64,000 nt of DNA, from NCBI GenBank assembly GCA_964521085.1, contig CAZFPL010000015.1, forward strand, positions 4,208 through 68,207, given 5' to 3'. The notes below the pieces were generated by a model. It was not told the DNA's origin, made no database searches, and saw nothing but the letters and a program-made list of their open reading frames with translations. Of this stretch, positions 31,008-39,344 are shown one piece after another; the stretch's first letter is position 1; the number at the start of each line of letters is the position of its first letter. This stretch comes from JAFGKK01 sp964521085. GTDB lineage: Bacteria; Chloroflexota; Anaerolineae; Anaerolineales; RBG-16-64-43. The translations under genes were made by a program, and so were the position numbers.

Positions 31008-32624
31008 TTATCCGTGCGCAAGAAACGCGAATCGTCGTTCAAGGCCATTTGTGAGGCTTTCGAATCCGGGAAAATCCGCCGCGGATGGAAAACCCTTTTG
31101 TGAGGCATTCATCGGAAGGAAAATCAGCCGCGGGCTGATCTGCCACCCGGTCAGCGGCGCGGGGACCTGATCGGGGGGAATCACTTCCAATTGCACGGAA
31201 TAATACTGTTCCAACCCATACAGGAAATGCCACTCGCCGTCCCCGTCCAGCAGGATCGCTTCAAAACGATGCGTGCGGATGGATTCCTCGATATCGCGGG
31301 TAAGAATTACTTTTCCACGGTTGGCCGTCTCGCCGCGTAAGACATCCCACAGTGCGGCCTGATGGGCGTAGGACTTTTTGCCCGCCATGACGGCATAATG
31401 GGAGTGATAGGGGATGTACACTTCGCCCGGAATAGCAGAAATGTACTTGATGAAAGCTTCGCCCGTTTGGTAATTCCGCGCCGTGGGAAGTTGGTCTCCG
31501 GGAGAATAGCGGAGATGATAGAACTGGTATAGGACGGCGACCGTCAGCAGAATGCCCACTCCGTCGCGCAGGAAATTCGGATTCTTCAACAGCGCGCCCG
31601 TCACGCGATCCCAGCCGATTCCCAGGAGGATGCCGATCACGGCGATCGAGGGCAGGAGGACGTTGTCGTATCCGCCAGCCTTGATCCGTGCCAGGAATGA
31701 GCACAGGAGCGCGCCGGCCAGAAGTGCCAGCCATTCCCAGAATTCCCCCCGCTTTTCCCGAAACGCCAGGAACAAACCTGCGGCGCCGAAAACGATCGAT
31801 ACGAAATAATGCCGCAGGATATCGGTCTTCCAGAAGCCGACGATGACTTCCCGGGAGAGCCATTCGGTTTGCTGCCCGAGAAGGTCGATGGTGTAGAAGG
31901 AATACCATCCATCGCTGGCAATATTGGAAAGCAACGTGACCAAAGACACCGGCAACAGAAAACCCGTTGCCATCCATACGGCGCGTCTGCGATATTGAAT
32001 GAGGTGAACCAGAAAGAACGGCAGGACGGCGATCAGCATCGACTGTTTGGTGAGCACCATCAGGCTCGCGAACACTCCGGCCGTCAGCCAGCGGATTCGG
32101 CTGGGGGACCGCGGAAGCGCCAGGCAGAAAAGCACCAGGAAGGCGATGGAGAGTGAATCCACCCGTGCGACGTCGAGCCAGGCGCCCGTGATCCGGTAGG
32201 ACGCAGCCAGCAATCCTGCGGCCAGGGCGGAGGCGACGAGGTTTTTATTGCGCCGGAAGACGAGGACGAACATCCCCGCCATGCTGACCAGGGAAGACAA
32301 TATGGAGACCAGGCGCAGCGGGAAAAAACCGGCGCCGGCGGCTTTCGCTACCGCCGCGGAGAGGTAGAAATAAAGCGGTGTGTAGAGAAAGGGGGTAAAT
32401 TCAATGCTCGGCGGGCCGTATACGCTTTGCCCGGCGAGAATCCGTCCCACCTGATCGACAAATCCCCCCTCGATCCAATCCAATTCAAATGGGTACCCCG
32501 ATCGCACGGCGGCGATATAGAGATAAACGGCCGCATATCCCGCGATAACCGACAGGATCAGAACCGTCAAAGCGACGAGAAGAATCCGGAATATCAAGCT
32601 GCAACGCGATAAAAAATCCATCAT
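31008..32624 (-). CDS. GT-C-fold membrane glycosyltransferase (family 39/ArnT-like)
   Basis: About 538 residues from the ATG at 32624. A TTG at 32684 would add 20 polar residues, and neither has a clear ribosome-binding site. About eleven TM helices follow. The first extracytoplasmic loop has FELDWIEGGFVDQVGRILAGQSVYG, with acidic residues where GT-C enzymes have their catalytic Asp/Glu, then EFTPFLYTPLYFYLSAAVAK. The C-terminal 130 residues are an extracytoplasmic soluble domain. Such enzymes transfer sugars from polyprenyl phosphates to lipids, glycans or proteins. The donor and acceptor are unknown. Confidence 0.75.
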   Translation of the reverse strand: MMDFLSRCSLIFRILLVALTVLILSVIAGYAAVYLYIAAVRSGYPFELDWIEGGFVDQVGRILAGQSVYGPPSIEFTPFLYTPLYFYLSAAVAKAAGAGFFPLRLVSILSSLVSMAGMFVLVFRRNKNLVASALAAGLLAASYRITGAWLDVARVDSLSIAFLVLFCLALPRSPSRIRWLTAGVFASLMVLTKQSMLIAVLPFFLVHLIQYRRRAVWMATGFLLPVSLVTLLSNIASDGWYSFYTIDLLGQQTEWLSREVIVGFWKTDILRHYFVSIVFGAAGLFLAFREKRGEFWEWLALLAGALLCSFLARIKAGGYDNVLLPSIAVIGILLGIGWDRVTGALLKNPNFLRDGVGILLTVAVLYQFYHLRYSPGDQLPTARNYQTGEAFIKYISAIPGEVYIPYHSHYAVMAGKKSYAHQAALWDVLRGETANRGKVILTRDIEESIRTHRFEAILLDGDGEWHFLYGLEQYYSVQLEVIPPDQVPAPLTGWQISPRLIFLPMNASQKGFPSAADFPGFESLTNGLERRFAFLAHG

Positions 32625-32721
32625 GGAAGGGTTTCCAGATTCAGGGGCGGCTTTCTCCCGGGTGTTGGGGGAGGATTTGTTCAAATATTATTGCAATCAA
32701 GATTATAACATTCCTGAACCG

Positions 32722-32808
32722 CGGATTGCACGGAAAAAATCGGATTTCACGGATAGAACTCCCCCCGGGTCTTCTCCGTGAAATCCGATTCCCCATCCGT
32801 GCAATCCG
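32722..32808. repeat. CGGATTNCACGG-family nested perfect inverted repeat
   Basis: Outer arms CGGATTGCACGG (32722-32733) and CCGTGCAATCCG (32797-32808) are perfect over 12 bp. Inner arms CGGATTTCACGGA (32741-32753) and TCCGTGAAATCCG (32775-32787) are perfect over 13 bp. It lies between the glycosyltransferase start and the DUF4349 gene stop. Confidence 0.85.
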
Positions 32809-32818
32809 TGGCTTCGCG

Positions 32819-33814
32819 TTACGGCTGCGCGGGCTTTCGTTTGACGGTCACAATCCGATAGATGAGCCAGATGATGAAAACAGGGATGGCGAAGGGAACC
32901 CACACCACCAGGTAGATGAATAAATCCACCACGGCCTGCCCGGCCTTGATCGCGATGCCGCTGGCCTGTTGAAAGGTCTGGCCGGGATCCCAGGTATACG
33001 GAACGGGTTCGGGCGTGGGTGTCGGAGTCGGAGCAGCGGGCAGCTCGGGATCGAATTGTATGGTTATCGTGGAATACGCGGCCCGGCTGGAGAGATATCG
33101 CATCCTGCCCTGAACCTGCTCGATCTGAGCCTCGATCGCGGCCAGCTCGTTGTTGATCCGCAGGGATTCTTCGACCGACTGGGCCTGGGCGAGGAAGCTG
33201 CGGATGCGGTCGCGCGTGGCCTCGAGGTTTCGCAGGCGGGATTCGAGATCGGTGTATTCCTCGCTCACATCCTGGCCGCTGGCGGTCTCGTCGACGACCT
33301 TCACGGCGAGGGATCGGAGTCGACGCAGGGCTGTCTCGAACGCATCCACCGGGACGCCGATGGTGTAGGTGGCGTACTTATAACTCTCCGCCCCGGCTTG
33401 TTCATACCAAATCCGGTTGCTGATGATGTAACCGTGCGTATCGGAGACAATCTGAGTCAGCCGGTCGATGGCTTGGTCGGTGTTCTTCACGAGCAGGCGG
33501 ACCTGGCCCTGCTTGATGATCAGCGGAACCTGCCCGGCCGGATCTCCGGGATTCGCGGATTGCCCGGTGGCGGGAGCGGCCGACGTGGGGAAAGCCGCCG
33601 GATTAATCCCGTCGCTGGAAGAAATCGCCCCATTGGCTTTCTGCGGGGCTTCCCCACCGCTGGAGGGCAGCTCGAAGGCATCGGAGTTGGTATTCTTATT
33701 TCCCAATAAGGCTTGGGAAAAGGCGTCCCCGGTTGATTTGGCGGCTGCGCAGCCAATGAGGATCAACACGCAAAGGAATACCGAAATAGCGGAAAAAATA
33801 CGGCGCGCGGACAT
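32819..33814 (-). CDS. DUF4349-domain lipoprotein
   Basis: 331 residues from the ATG at 33814, set by AGGAGG 5 nt upstream. A GTG two codons earlier is less likely. Signal peptide and lipobox LIGC (about 19-22), then a low-complexity Ser/Ala/Pro linker to about 95. The DUF4349 domain spans about 100-280: VRLLVKNTDQAIDRLTQIVSDTHGYIISNR, YTIGVPVDAFETALRRLRSL, DETASGQDVSEEYTDLESRLRNLEATRDRIRSFLAQAQSVEESLRINNELAAIEAQIEQ (long coiled coil) and YSTITIQFD. A C-terminal TM helix (LFIYLVVWVPFAIPVFIIWLIYRIV) ends it. The domain is common in Chloroflexota and Firmicutes envelope proteins; its function is unknown. Confidence 0.88.
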   Translation of the reverse strand: MSARRIFSAISVFLCVLILIGCAAAKSTGDAFSQALLGNKNTNSDAFELPSSGGEAPQKANGAISSSDGINPAAFPTSAAPATGQSANPGDPAGQVPLIIKQGQVRLLVKNTDQAIDRLTQIVSDTHGYIISNRIWYEQAGAESYKYATYTIGVPVDAFETALRRLRSLAVKVVDETASGQDVSEEYTDLESRLRNLEATRDRIRSFLAQAQSVEESLRINNELAAIEAQIEQVQGRMRYLSSRAAYSTITIQFDPELPAAPTPTPTPEPVPYTWDPGQTFQQASGIAIKAGQAVVDLFIYLVVWVPFAIPVFIIWLIYRIVTVKRKPAQP

Positions 33815-33895
33815 GGTCACCTCCTGGAAATATTAGCGGATACCAGGAAGGACGCCGCGTGCCGGGATAGAGTTCCCGCCGGGGGAATTTCAGGG

Positions 33896-34321
33896 TCAGG
33901 CGGAAGGACCGCCTGGGGTTATTGCCGTTCCAACTCCAAGAGACTGAGCACGTTCCCGTATCTGACCACGCAATGTCTGGACGTCCTTTGGAATAAGAAA
34001 AACCGCTCCCACCAGGAACAGCGTGCAAAACGACCAGGCGACTGTGCATATGATCAGAAGGGAAGTATGCATGTTGTAGTTGGCGGCGATGATGCCTGCC
34101 AGCGCCGGGGCGGTGGCGGCGCCGGCATTTTCGATCAGATATTGGACCGCCAGCGCGGTGCTGCGCACCTCGGGCATGGTCACGTTATAGACGGTGGAGA
34201 CGATGTCGGGGGAGGAGAACGGGATGACCAAGGCGGTCATGCACAACAGCACGAAGAAGAGGAGTGTGTGCTCGTTCGGGATCAACATCGTCAGCCAGAG
34301 GAACACAGCGCCGCTGAGCAA
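33896..34321 (-). pseudogene. C-terminal remnant of an MFS transporter
   Basis: About 140 residues with four or five TM helices (LSGAVFLWLTMLI, LLFFVLLCMTALVIPFSS, MHTSLLIICTVAWSFCTLFLVGAVFLI) and the MPEVRSTALAVQYLIENAGAATAPALAGIIA segment typical of the last third of major facilitator proteins. A normal member has twelve helices and about 400 residues. The frame is closed by a stop near 34381, and no upstream part is present in any frame. It carries no ribosome-binding site. The intact 3' end and missing 5' part suggest deletion, perhaps when rpoC gained its present upstream region. Confidence 0.7.
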
Positions 34322-34446
34322 GCCGATCAGGCGTAAGCTAGAGGTGGAGAGTAGGATACAAGCTAAACGTACAGACGGTCAAAAAAATGGAAGAATGTTG
34401 GGAATTCCGGTAAAAAAGGACATTTTAGATGGCTTTTGGCATATCC

Positions 34447-34475
34447 TTGACCAAACGCGCCGCGGAGGATATAAT
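34447..34475 (+). promoter_or_regulatory. Strong sigma-70-type promoter of rpoC
   Basis: TTGACC (34447-34452), a 17-bp spacer and TATAAT (34470-34475). Predicted start is near 34482, giving a leader of about 120 nt. Confidence 0.85.
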
Positions 34476-34502
34476 TCCGGCACCAAAATAACCTCCAACT
34501 TA

Positions 34503-34535
34503 AAGCGCGTGGGCGATGCCCCATGCGCTTGTTTT
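34503..34535 (+). promoter_or_regulatory. Hairpin plus U-rich tract in the rpoC leader, possible attenuator
   Basis: AAGCGCGTGGG (34503-34513) pairs with CCCATGCGCTT (34520-34530) over 11 bp with one G-U pair, and TTGTTTT follows. In the leader of an RNA polymerase gene this could attenuate transcription. Whether it is a real terminator is not certain. Confidence 0.5.
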
Positions 34536-34601
34536 GCCTGCTTTAATCCGGTAGGGGGTCCACACCGGACCAAGCCTCGGATTTTTCCCGGAGAGTGAAT
34601 A

Positions 34602-37600
34602 GTGGAAGCCAAAGGTATTACGTCGCTCAAAGTGACTCTTGCCTCCCCCGACACGATTCGCAGCTGGTCTTACGGCGAAGTGACGCGGCCCGAAACGATC
34701 AACTACCGGCGGCTGCGCCCGGAAAAGGACGGGCTTTTCTGCGAAGCCATCTTCGGCCCGACGCGCGATTGGCAGTGCTATTGCGGCAAGTACAAGAACG
34801 TGCGCCATCGCGGTGTGGTCTGCGACAAGTGCGGCGTGGAAGTCACCCGCTCTTCGGTCCGCCGCGAACGGATGGGGCATATCGAACTGGCGGCGCCGGT
34901 CGCGCATGTGTGGTACACGCGCCGAGTCCCCTCCTACCTGGGGTTACTGCTCGACATCAGCCGGCGCAATCTCGACCGCGTGCTCTATTTCGCGCAATAC
35001 GTCATCACCCATGTGGACGAGGACGCGCGGCAAAAAGCGCTCAAGCGGCTCGACGAAGAGCTCTCCAAGGCGGAAGACAAGCAAGGAAACGAAATCAATC
35101 AAAAGATCAAACAGGTGAAGGTGCAGCTGGAGAAGCGCACCGGGGAGCTGGATGAAAAGATTCAAAATGCGAAGGAAAAATTCGACGAGGACGTGAGCGA
35201 GCGGCTGGATCCGCTGATCAAGGAAGGCCAGCGGATGGAGCAATTGCTCAAGGAAAAGCAGGGCTCGACCATCCGCGTTGCGATCGAATTCGCCCCGACC
35301 TCGACGATGATCGCCGATAAGGGCGAAACCGTCGCCCCCAAGCACCTTTCGGTTCTGCAAAAGGCGGTCAAAACCCGCCTGGAAGACATCGAAAGCGAAC
35401 TGAAGGAAAAGCGCGACAAGGCCATCGAAAAAATCAAGATGGACAAGGAGAAGGCCAAGGCGGAGGCCGACGAAACGTTGAACCAACTGCGCGGCCAGAT
35501 GGAAGATCAAACCCAGGAAGCCCGCGAGTCGCTGCTGCAGCAACGCGAAGAACTGATGGAGATCAAGCAGCTTTCGTTCGTCGGCGAGAGCCGGTACCGG
35601 GAGCTGAAAACCCGCTGGGGCCAGGTGTTCAAGGCCGAGATGGGTGCCGAGGCGTTCTACGAAATCCTGCGCAACCTCGACCTGGATAAAGAGGCCGAGA
35701 CTCTTTGGAAGGACGTCCGCACCACCAAAAGCAAGCAGCGCAAGAAGAAGGCGTCGAAACGGCTGAAAGTTGTGGAGGCGTTCCGCCGATCGCACAACCG
35801 GCCGGAGTGGATGATCCTCACCGTGCTGCCGGTCATCCCGCCCGAACTGCGGCCGATGGTCCAACTCGACGGCGGCCGATTCGCCACTTCCGACCTGAAC
35901 GACCTCTACCGGCGCGTGATCAACCGCAATAACCGCCTTAAGCGGCTGATCGAACTGGGTGCGCCGGATGTGATCGTGCGCAACGAAAAACGCATGCTGC
36001 AGGAAGCGGTCGACTCCCTGATCGATAACTCGCAGCGCGGCAAGGCGCTTTCCCGCCGCGGCCGCCGCGAATTGAAATCGCTTTCCGACATGCTCAAAGG
36101 CAAGAAGGGGCGCTTCCGCCGCAACCTGCTCGGCAAACGCGTCGATTATTCCGGCCGCTCGGTGATCGTGGTCGGCCCCAAACTCAAACTCTACCAGTGC
36201 GGCCTGCCCAAAGTCATGGCGCTGGAACTCTACCGGCCGTTCGTCATCGCCAAGCTCGTGGCGTACGGGTACGCCAACAATGTCAAAGGCGCGCGCCGGT
36301 TCATCGAACGCGAGCGCCCGGAGGTGTGGGAGGTTCTGGAGGAAGTGATCCGGGACAGGCCGGTTCTCCTGAACCGCGCGCCCACGCTCCACCGCCTCGG
36401 GATCCAGGCCTTCGAACCGGTGCTGGTGGAAGGCAAAGCCATCCATATCCATCCGCTCGTATGCGCCGCCTTTAACGCGGACTTCGACGGAGACCAGATG
36501 GCCGTGCACGTGCCGCTGTCCGAAAAAGCGGTGTGGGAAGCGCGTACCCTGATGCTTTCCACAAAAAATCTGCTCAAGCCGGCCGACGGAGAACCGATTG
36601 TCGGCCCGACCAAGGACATGGTCCTCGGTGTGTATTACCTGACCCTGACCGATCCCCGTCTGGAGGAACAGGCCGCGGAAAAACGGCCGAACTTCGGAAG
36701 CATGGAAGAAGTGGAACTGGCCTACCGGTTGGGCAAGCTGCAATTGCACACGCCGATCACCCTCCTCACCGCCACCTGGTTCAGCGAGAAGGGCGAGCGC
36801 TACTCACGCTCGCAGAAACGGATGACCCAAACCACGGCCGGCCGGGTCCTGTTCAACCTGATCCTGCCGGAGAATATGCGCTTCGTGAACCAGATGCTCG
36901 ACAAAGGCTCCCTGCAGAAATTGGTAGCCCAGTGCTACCAGGTGCTTGGATCGGAAGCCACGATCGAGGTGGTGGACCGGATCAAGGATATAGGATTCCA
37001 TTTCGCCACGCGGTCCGGCACGACGATCGCGGTTTCCGACATCACCGTTCCTCCGGAAAAGGCGAGCATCATCGATCACACGCTGGAAGAACAGGCGCAG
37101 CTGGAAAAAGATTTCCGCCGCGGACTTCTGACCGAGCAGGAGCAGAACGAGCGCATCATCGACCTGTGGCAGAAGGCGCTGATCGATGTGACCGATGCCG
37201 TGCGCCGGCACATGAACCCGACCGGGAACCTGAGCACCATGGCGCTTTCCGGGGCGACCAAAGGCGGTTTCGGCCCGATTTCCCAGCTGGCCGGAATGCG
37301 CGGACTGATGGCGGATCCGGCGGGACGCATCATCCCGCTGCCCATCCGTTCGAATTTCCGCGACGGATTAACCGCACTCGAATACTTCATCTCCACCCAC
37401 GGCGCCCGCAAGGGTTTGGCGGACACCGCGCTGCGCACGGCCGACGCCGGATATCTCACCCGGCGGCTGGTGGACGTGGCGCAGGATCTGATCATCATGG
37501 ACGTCGACTGCGGCACGGAAGAGGGCATCCACATCCGCCGCCGGGACGACGTGGCCGGCCAAACCTTTGATTCGCGCCTGTTCGGCCGGATCACCGCGCA

Positions 37601-38816
37601 GAAAGTGGTGGATCCTCATACCGGTGAACTGATCACCGGACGGAATGAAATCATTTCCCTGGAGCAGGCAAAACAAATTACGGCCTCCGGTCTGGAGGAA
37701 GTTGTTGTCCGTTCCGCACTTACCTGCACCCTGCGCCACGGCTTGTGCCAGATGTGCTATGGCCTGGACTTGGGGCGCGGCGCCCAAGTCGATATGGGCG
37801 TCGCGGTGGGTATCGTCGCCGCGCAGTCCATCGGCGAACCGGGCACCCAGCTTACGCTGCGGACGTTCCACACCGGCGGCGTGGCGGCGGGCGGCGATAT
37901 CACCTCGGGCCTCCCGCGCGTGGAAGAGCTCTTTGAAGCGCGCAAGAAGCCGAAGGGCGAGGCGATCGTCACGGAGATCGGCGGGATCGTAGAAGTTCAC
38001 CGCTCCGAAACCGGTCACCGCACGATCAAGATTGTCTCGAGTGAAATCCTGCGCGATGAATACCAGGTGCCGGGCAACTGGTCCCTGAAAGTGGACGATA
38101 ACACGACCGTGGAAGCCGGAGCCGTCCTGGCTACGCGCGGCGACGCGGAAATCGTCGCCGAGCATGCCGGAAAGCTCCGGGTTCGGGAACATAAAGCGGT
38201 CATCACGTACGAACACCGCGAGGAAGCGGAATACGAGATCCCGAGCGGCGCCCGTTTGATTGTCGCCGAAGGGTCGCGGGTGGAAGCCGGGCAGAACCTG
38301 ACCGAAGGATCCCTCAACCCGCACCGGATCCTGCGCATCCAGGGCCGGGAGGCGTGCCAGTTGTACCTGTTGACCGAGATCCAAAAGGTGTACCGCGCCC
38401 AGGGGCAAAACATCAACGACAAGCACTTCGAAGTGGTCCTGCGCAAGATGCTGGCAAAGGTCCAGGTGGTTCGTCCCGGAGACACGGATTTCCTGCCGGG
38501 AGAACTGGTGGAACGGTTCAAACTGCAGGACATCAACGAGAAACTTCTATCGGAAGGAAAACAGCCGGCCACGGCGGCGCCGGTGCTTCTGGGAGTCACG
38601 AAGGCGTCCCTGAGCACCGATTCATTCCTCTCTGCATCCTCCTTCCAACACACGATCAAAGTGCTGGCCGGAGCGGCGATCGAAGGCAAGCTCGATCCGC
38701 TGCTGGGATTGAAGGAGAACGTGATCATCGGCAAGCTCATTCCCGCCGGAACGGGATATCGGCGGGAGGAAGAAGCGGTGGAGGAAGCGGCCGCGCCCAG
38801 CACGGTTGCAGAATAA
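34602..38816 (+). CDS. rpoC: DNA-directed RNA polymerase subunit beta'
   Basis: 1404 residues from GTG (GGAGAG 6 nt upstream). The N-terminal zinc finger is CYCGKYKNVRHRGVVCDKCG. The catalytic Asp triad NADFDGDQMAVHVPLS lies near residue 625, the trigger-loop and bridge-helix region reads GLMADPAGRIIPLPIRSNFRDGLTALEYFISTHGARKGLADTALRTADAGYLTRRLVDV, and the second zinc site is CTLRHGLCQMCYGLDLG. Between the zinc finger and RLKVVEAF (residue 387, against about 220 in E. coli) lies an inserted charged coiled coil of about 165 residues. rpoB is not upstream; the gene has its own promoter and terminator. Confidence 0.97.
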   Translation: MEAKGITSLKVTLASPDTIRSWSYGEVTRPETINYRRLRPEKDGLFCEAIFGPTRDWQCYCGKYKNVRHRGVVCDKCGVEVTRSSVRRERMGHIELAAPVAHVWYTRRVPSYLGLLLDISRRNLDRVLYFAQYVITHVDEDARQKALKRLDEELSKAEDKQGNEINQKIKQVKVQLEKRTGELDEKIQNAKEKFDEDVSERLDPLIKEGQRMEQLLKEKQGSTIRVAIEFAPTSTMIADKGETVAPKHLSVLQKAVKTRLEDIESELKEKRDKAIEKIKMDKEKAKAEADETLNQLRGQMEDQTQEARESLLQQREELMEIKQLSFVGESRYRELKTRWGQVFKAEMGAEAFYEILRNLDLDKEAETLWKDVRTTKSKQRKKKASKRLKVVEAFRRSHNRPEWMILTVLPVIPPELRPMVQLDGGRFATSDLNDLYRRVINRNNRLKRLIELGAPDVIVRNEKRMLQEAVDSLIDNSQRGKALSRRGRRELKSLSDMLKGKKGRFRRNLLGKRVDYSGRSVIVVGPKLKLYQCGLPKVMALELYRPFVIAKLVAYGYANNVKGARRFIERERPEVWEVLEEVIRDRPVLLNRAPTLHRLGIQAFEPVLVEGKAIHIHPLVCAAFNADFDGDQMAVHVPLSEKAVWEARTLMLSTKNLLKPADGEPIVGPTKDMVLGVYYLTLTDPRLEEQAAEKRPNFGSMEEVELAYRLGKLQLHTPITLLTATWFSEKGERYSRSQKRMTQTTAGRVLFNLILPENMRFVNQMLDKGSLQKLVAQCYQVLGSEATIEVVDRIKDIGFHFATRSGTTIAVSDITVPPEKASIIDHTLEEQAQLEKDFRRGLLTEQEQNERIIDLWQKALIDVTDAVRRHMNPTGNLSTMALSGATKGGFGPISQLAGMRGLMADPAGRIIPLPIRSNFRDGLTALEYFISTHGARKGLADTALRTADAGYLTRRLVDVAQDLIIMDVDCGTEEGIHIRRRDDVAGQTFDSRLFGRITAQKVVDPHTGELITGRNEIISLEQAKQITASGLEEVVVRSALTCTLRHGLCQMCYGLDLGRGAQVDMGVAVGIVAAQSIGEPGTQLTLRTFHTGGVAAGGDITSGLPRVEELFEARKKPKGEAIVTEIGGIVEVHRSETGHRTIKIVSSEILRDEYQVPGNWSLKVDDNTTVEAGAVLATRGDAEIVAEHAGKLRVREHKAVITYEHREEAEYEIPSGARLIVAEGSRVEAGQNLTEGSLNPHRILRIQGREACQLYLLTEIQKVYRAQGQNINDKHFEVVLRKMLAKVQVVRPGDTDFLPGELVERFKLQDINEKLLSEGKQPATAAPVLLGVTKASLSTDSFLSASSFQHTIKVLAGAAIEGKLDPLLGLKENVIIGKLIPAGTGYRREEEAVEEAAAPSTVAE

Positions 38817-38850
38817 CGAAAGCCGGGGGTATCCCCGGCTTTCGATTTTT
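38817..38850 (+). terminator. Intrinsic terminator after rpoC
   Basis: CGAAAGCCGGGG (38817-38828) pairs with CCCCGGCTTTCG (38833-38844), 12 bp perfect, followed by ATTTTT. Confidence 0.93.
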
Positions 38851-38969
38851 CCGTTTATGGAATCGAGGTGATTTCGGGGCATTTCGGCATGGCGCTCTTG
38901 TTCACCACGCTTGTGGTGCGAGAATGGATTCTCGGAAAGAAAAAAAGGATTCAACCAACGAGGTGAATG

Positions 38970-39281
38970 ATGAAAACAAAAACCACTGCCAAGCCACGCC
39001 GGAATCGCGCACCGTACCGCGCCGGACCGCAGCGCAACAACCGGACCGGTTATAACGGCGTCAGCGTCACGTACACCAAAGGCAACAAGGGCCGGACGAT
39101 CATGCCGGTGGTGAGCGTATATTACAAACTGAAGGGGAAGGTGCATAACAAACGGTTCTACATCCACCTGTTCCCCTCGAAGAAGGCGGCGATTGAGACC
39201 GCGGTGAAATTCCGGAAAAAGATGGAAAAGGAAATGGCCCGCGAACGGAAGGCCAAATCGGCCCGGGGAAAGAAGCGCTAA
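38970..39281 (+). CDS. Small basic protein, possibly AP2-like DNA-binding
   Basis: 103 residues from the second of two adjacent ATGs (38967 and 38970). AGGTGA lies at a proper distance only for 38970. The N- and C-termini are strongly basic (KTKTTAKPRRNRAPYR, MARERKAKSARGKKR). The core GYNGVSVTYTKGNKGRTIMPVVSVYYKLKGK then NKRFYIHLFPSKKAAIETAVKFRKKMEKE has three predicted strands and one helix. It resembles the AP2/ERF-type fold found in phage and mobile-element proteins (G-V-S start, KRFxI, AAxxAxxFRKK). It lies between two terminators after rpoC. The family call is tentative. Confidence 0.7.
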   Translation: MKTKTTAKPRRNRAPYRAGPQRNNRTGYNGVSVTYTKGNKGRTIMPVVSVYYKLKGKVHNKRFYIHLFPSKKAAIETAVKFRKKMEKEMARERKAKSARGKKR

Positions 39282-39306
39282 ACCCCGGCACTCGGGGAAA
39301 TACAAA

Positions 39307-39332
39307 AGCGGCTCATCGAGCCGCTTTTTTTT
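39307..39332 (+). terminator. Intrinsic terminator after the small basic protein
   Basis: AGCGGCTC (39307-39314) pairs with GAGCCGCT (39318-39325) around a 3-nt loop, followed by T8. A G10 tract (39335-39344) comes right after. Confidence 0.9.
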
Positions 39333-39344
39333 ATGGGGGGGGGG

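Noticed and set aside
34944..36749. Long open frame of about 600 codons on the strand opposite rpoC
   Set aside because: It is wholly inside rpoC, its product is rich in His, Arg, Gly and Gln as expected for a high-GC complement, and no motif or ribosome-binding site supports it.
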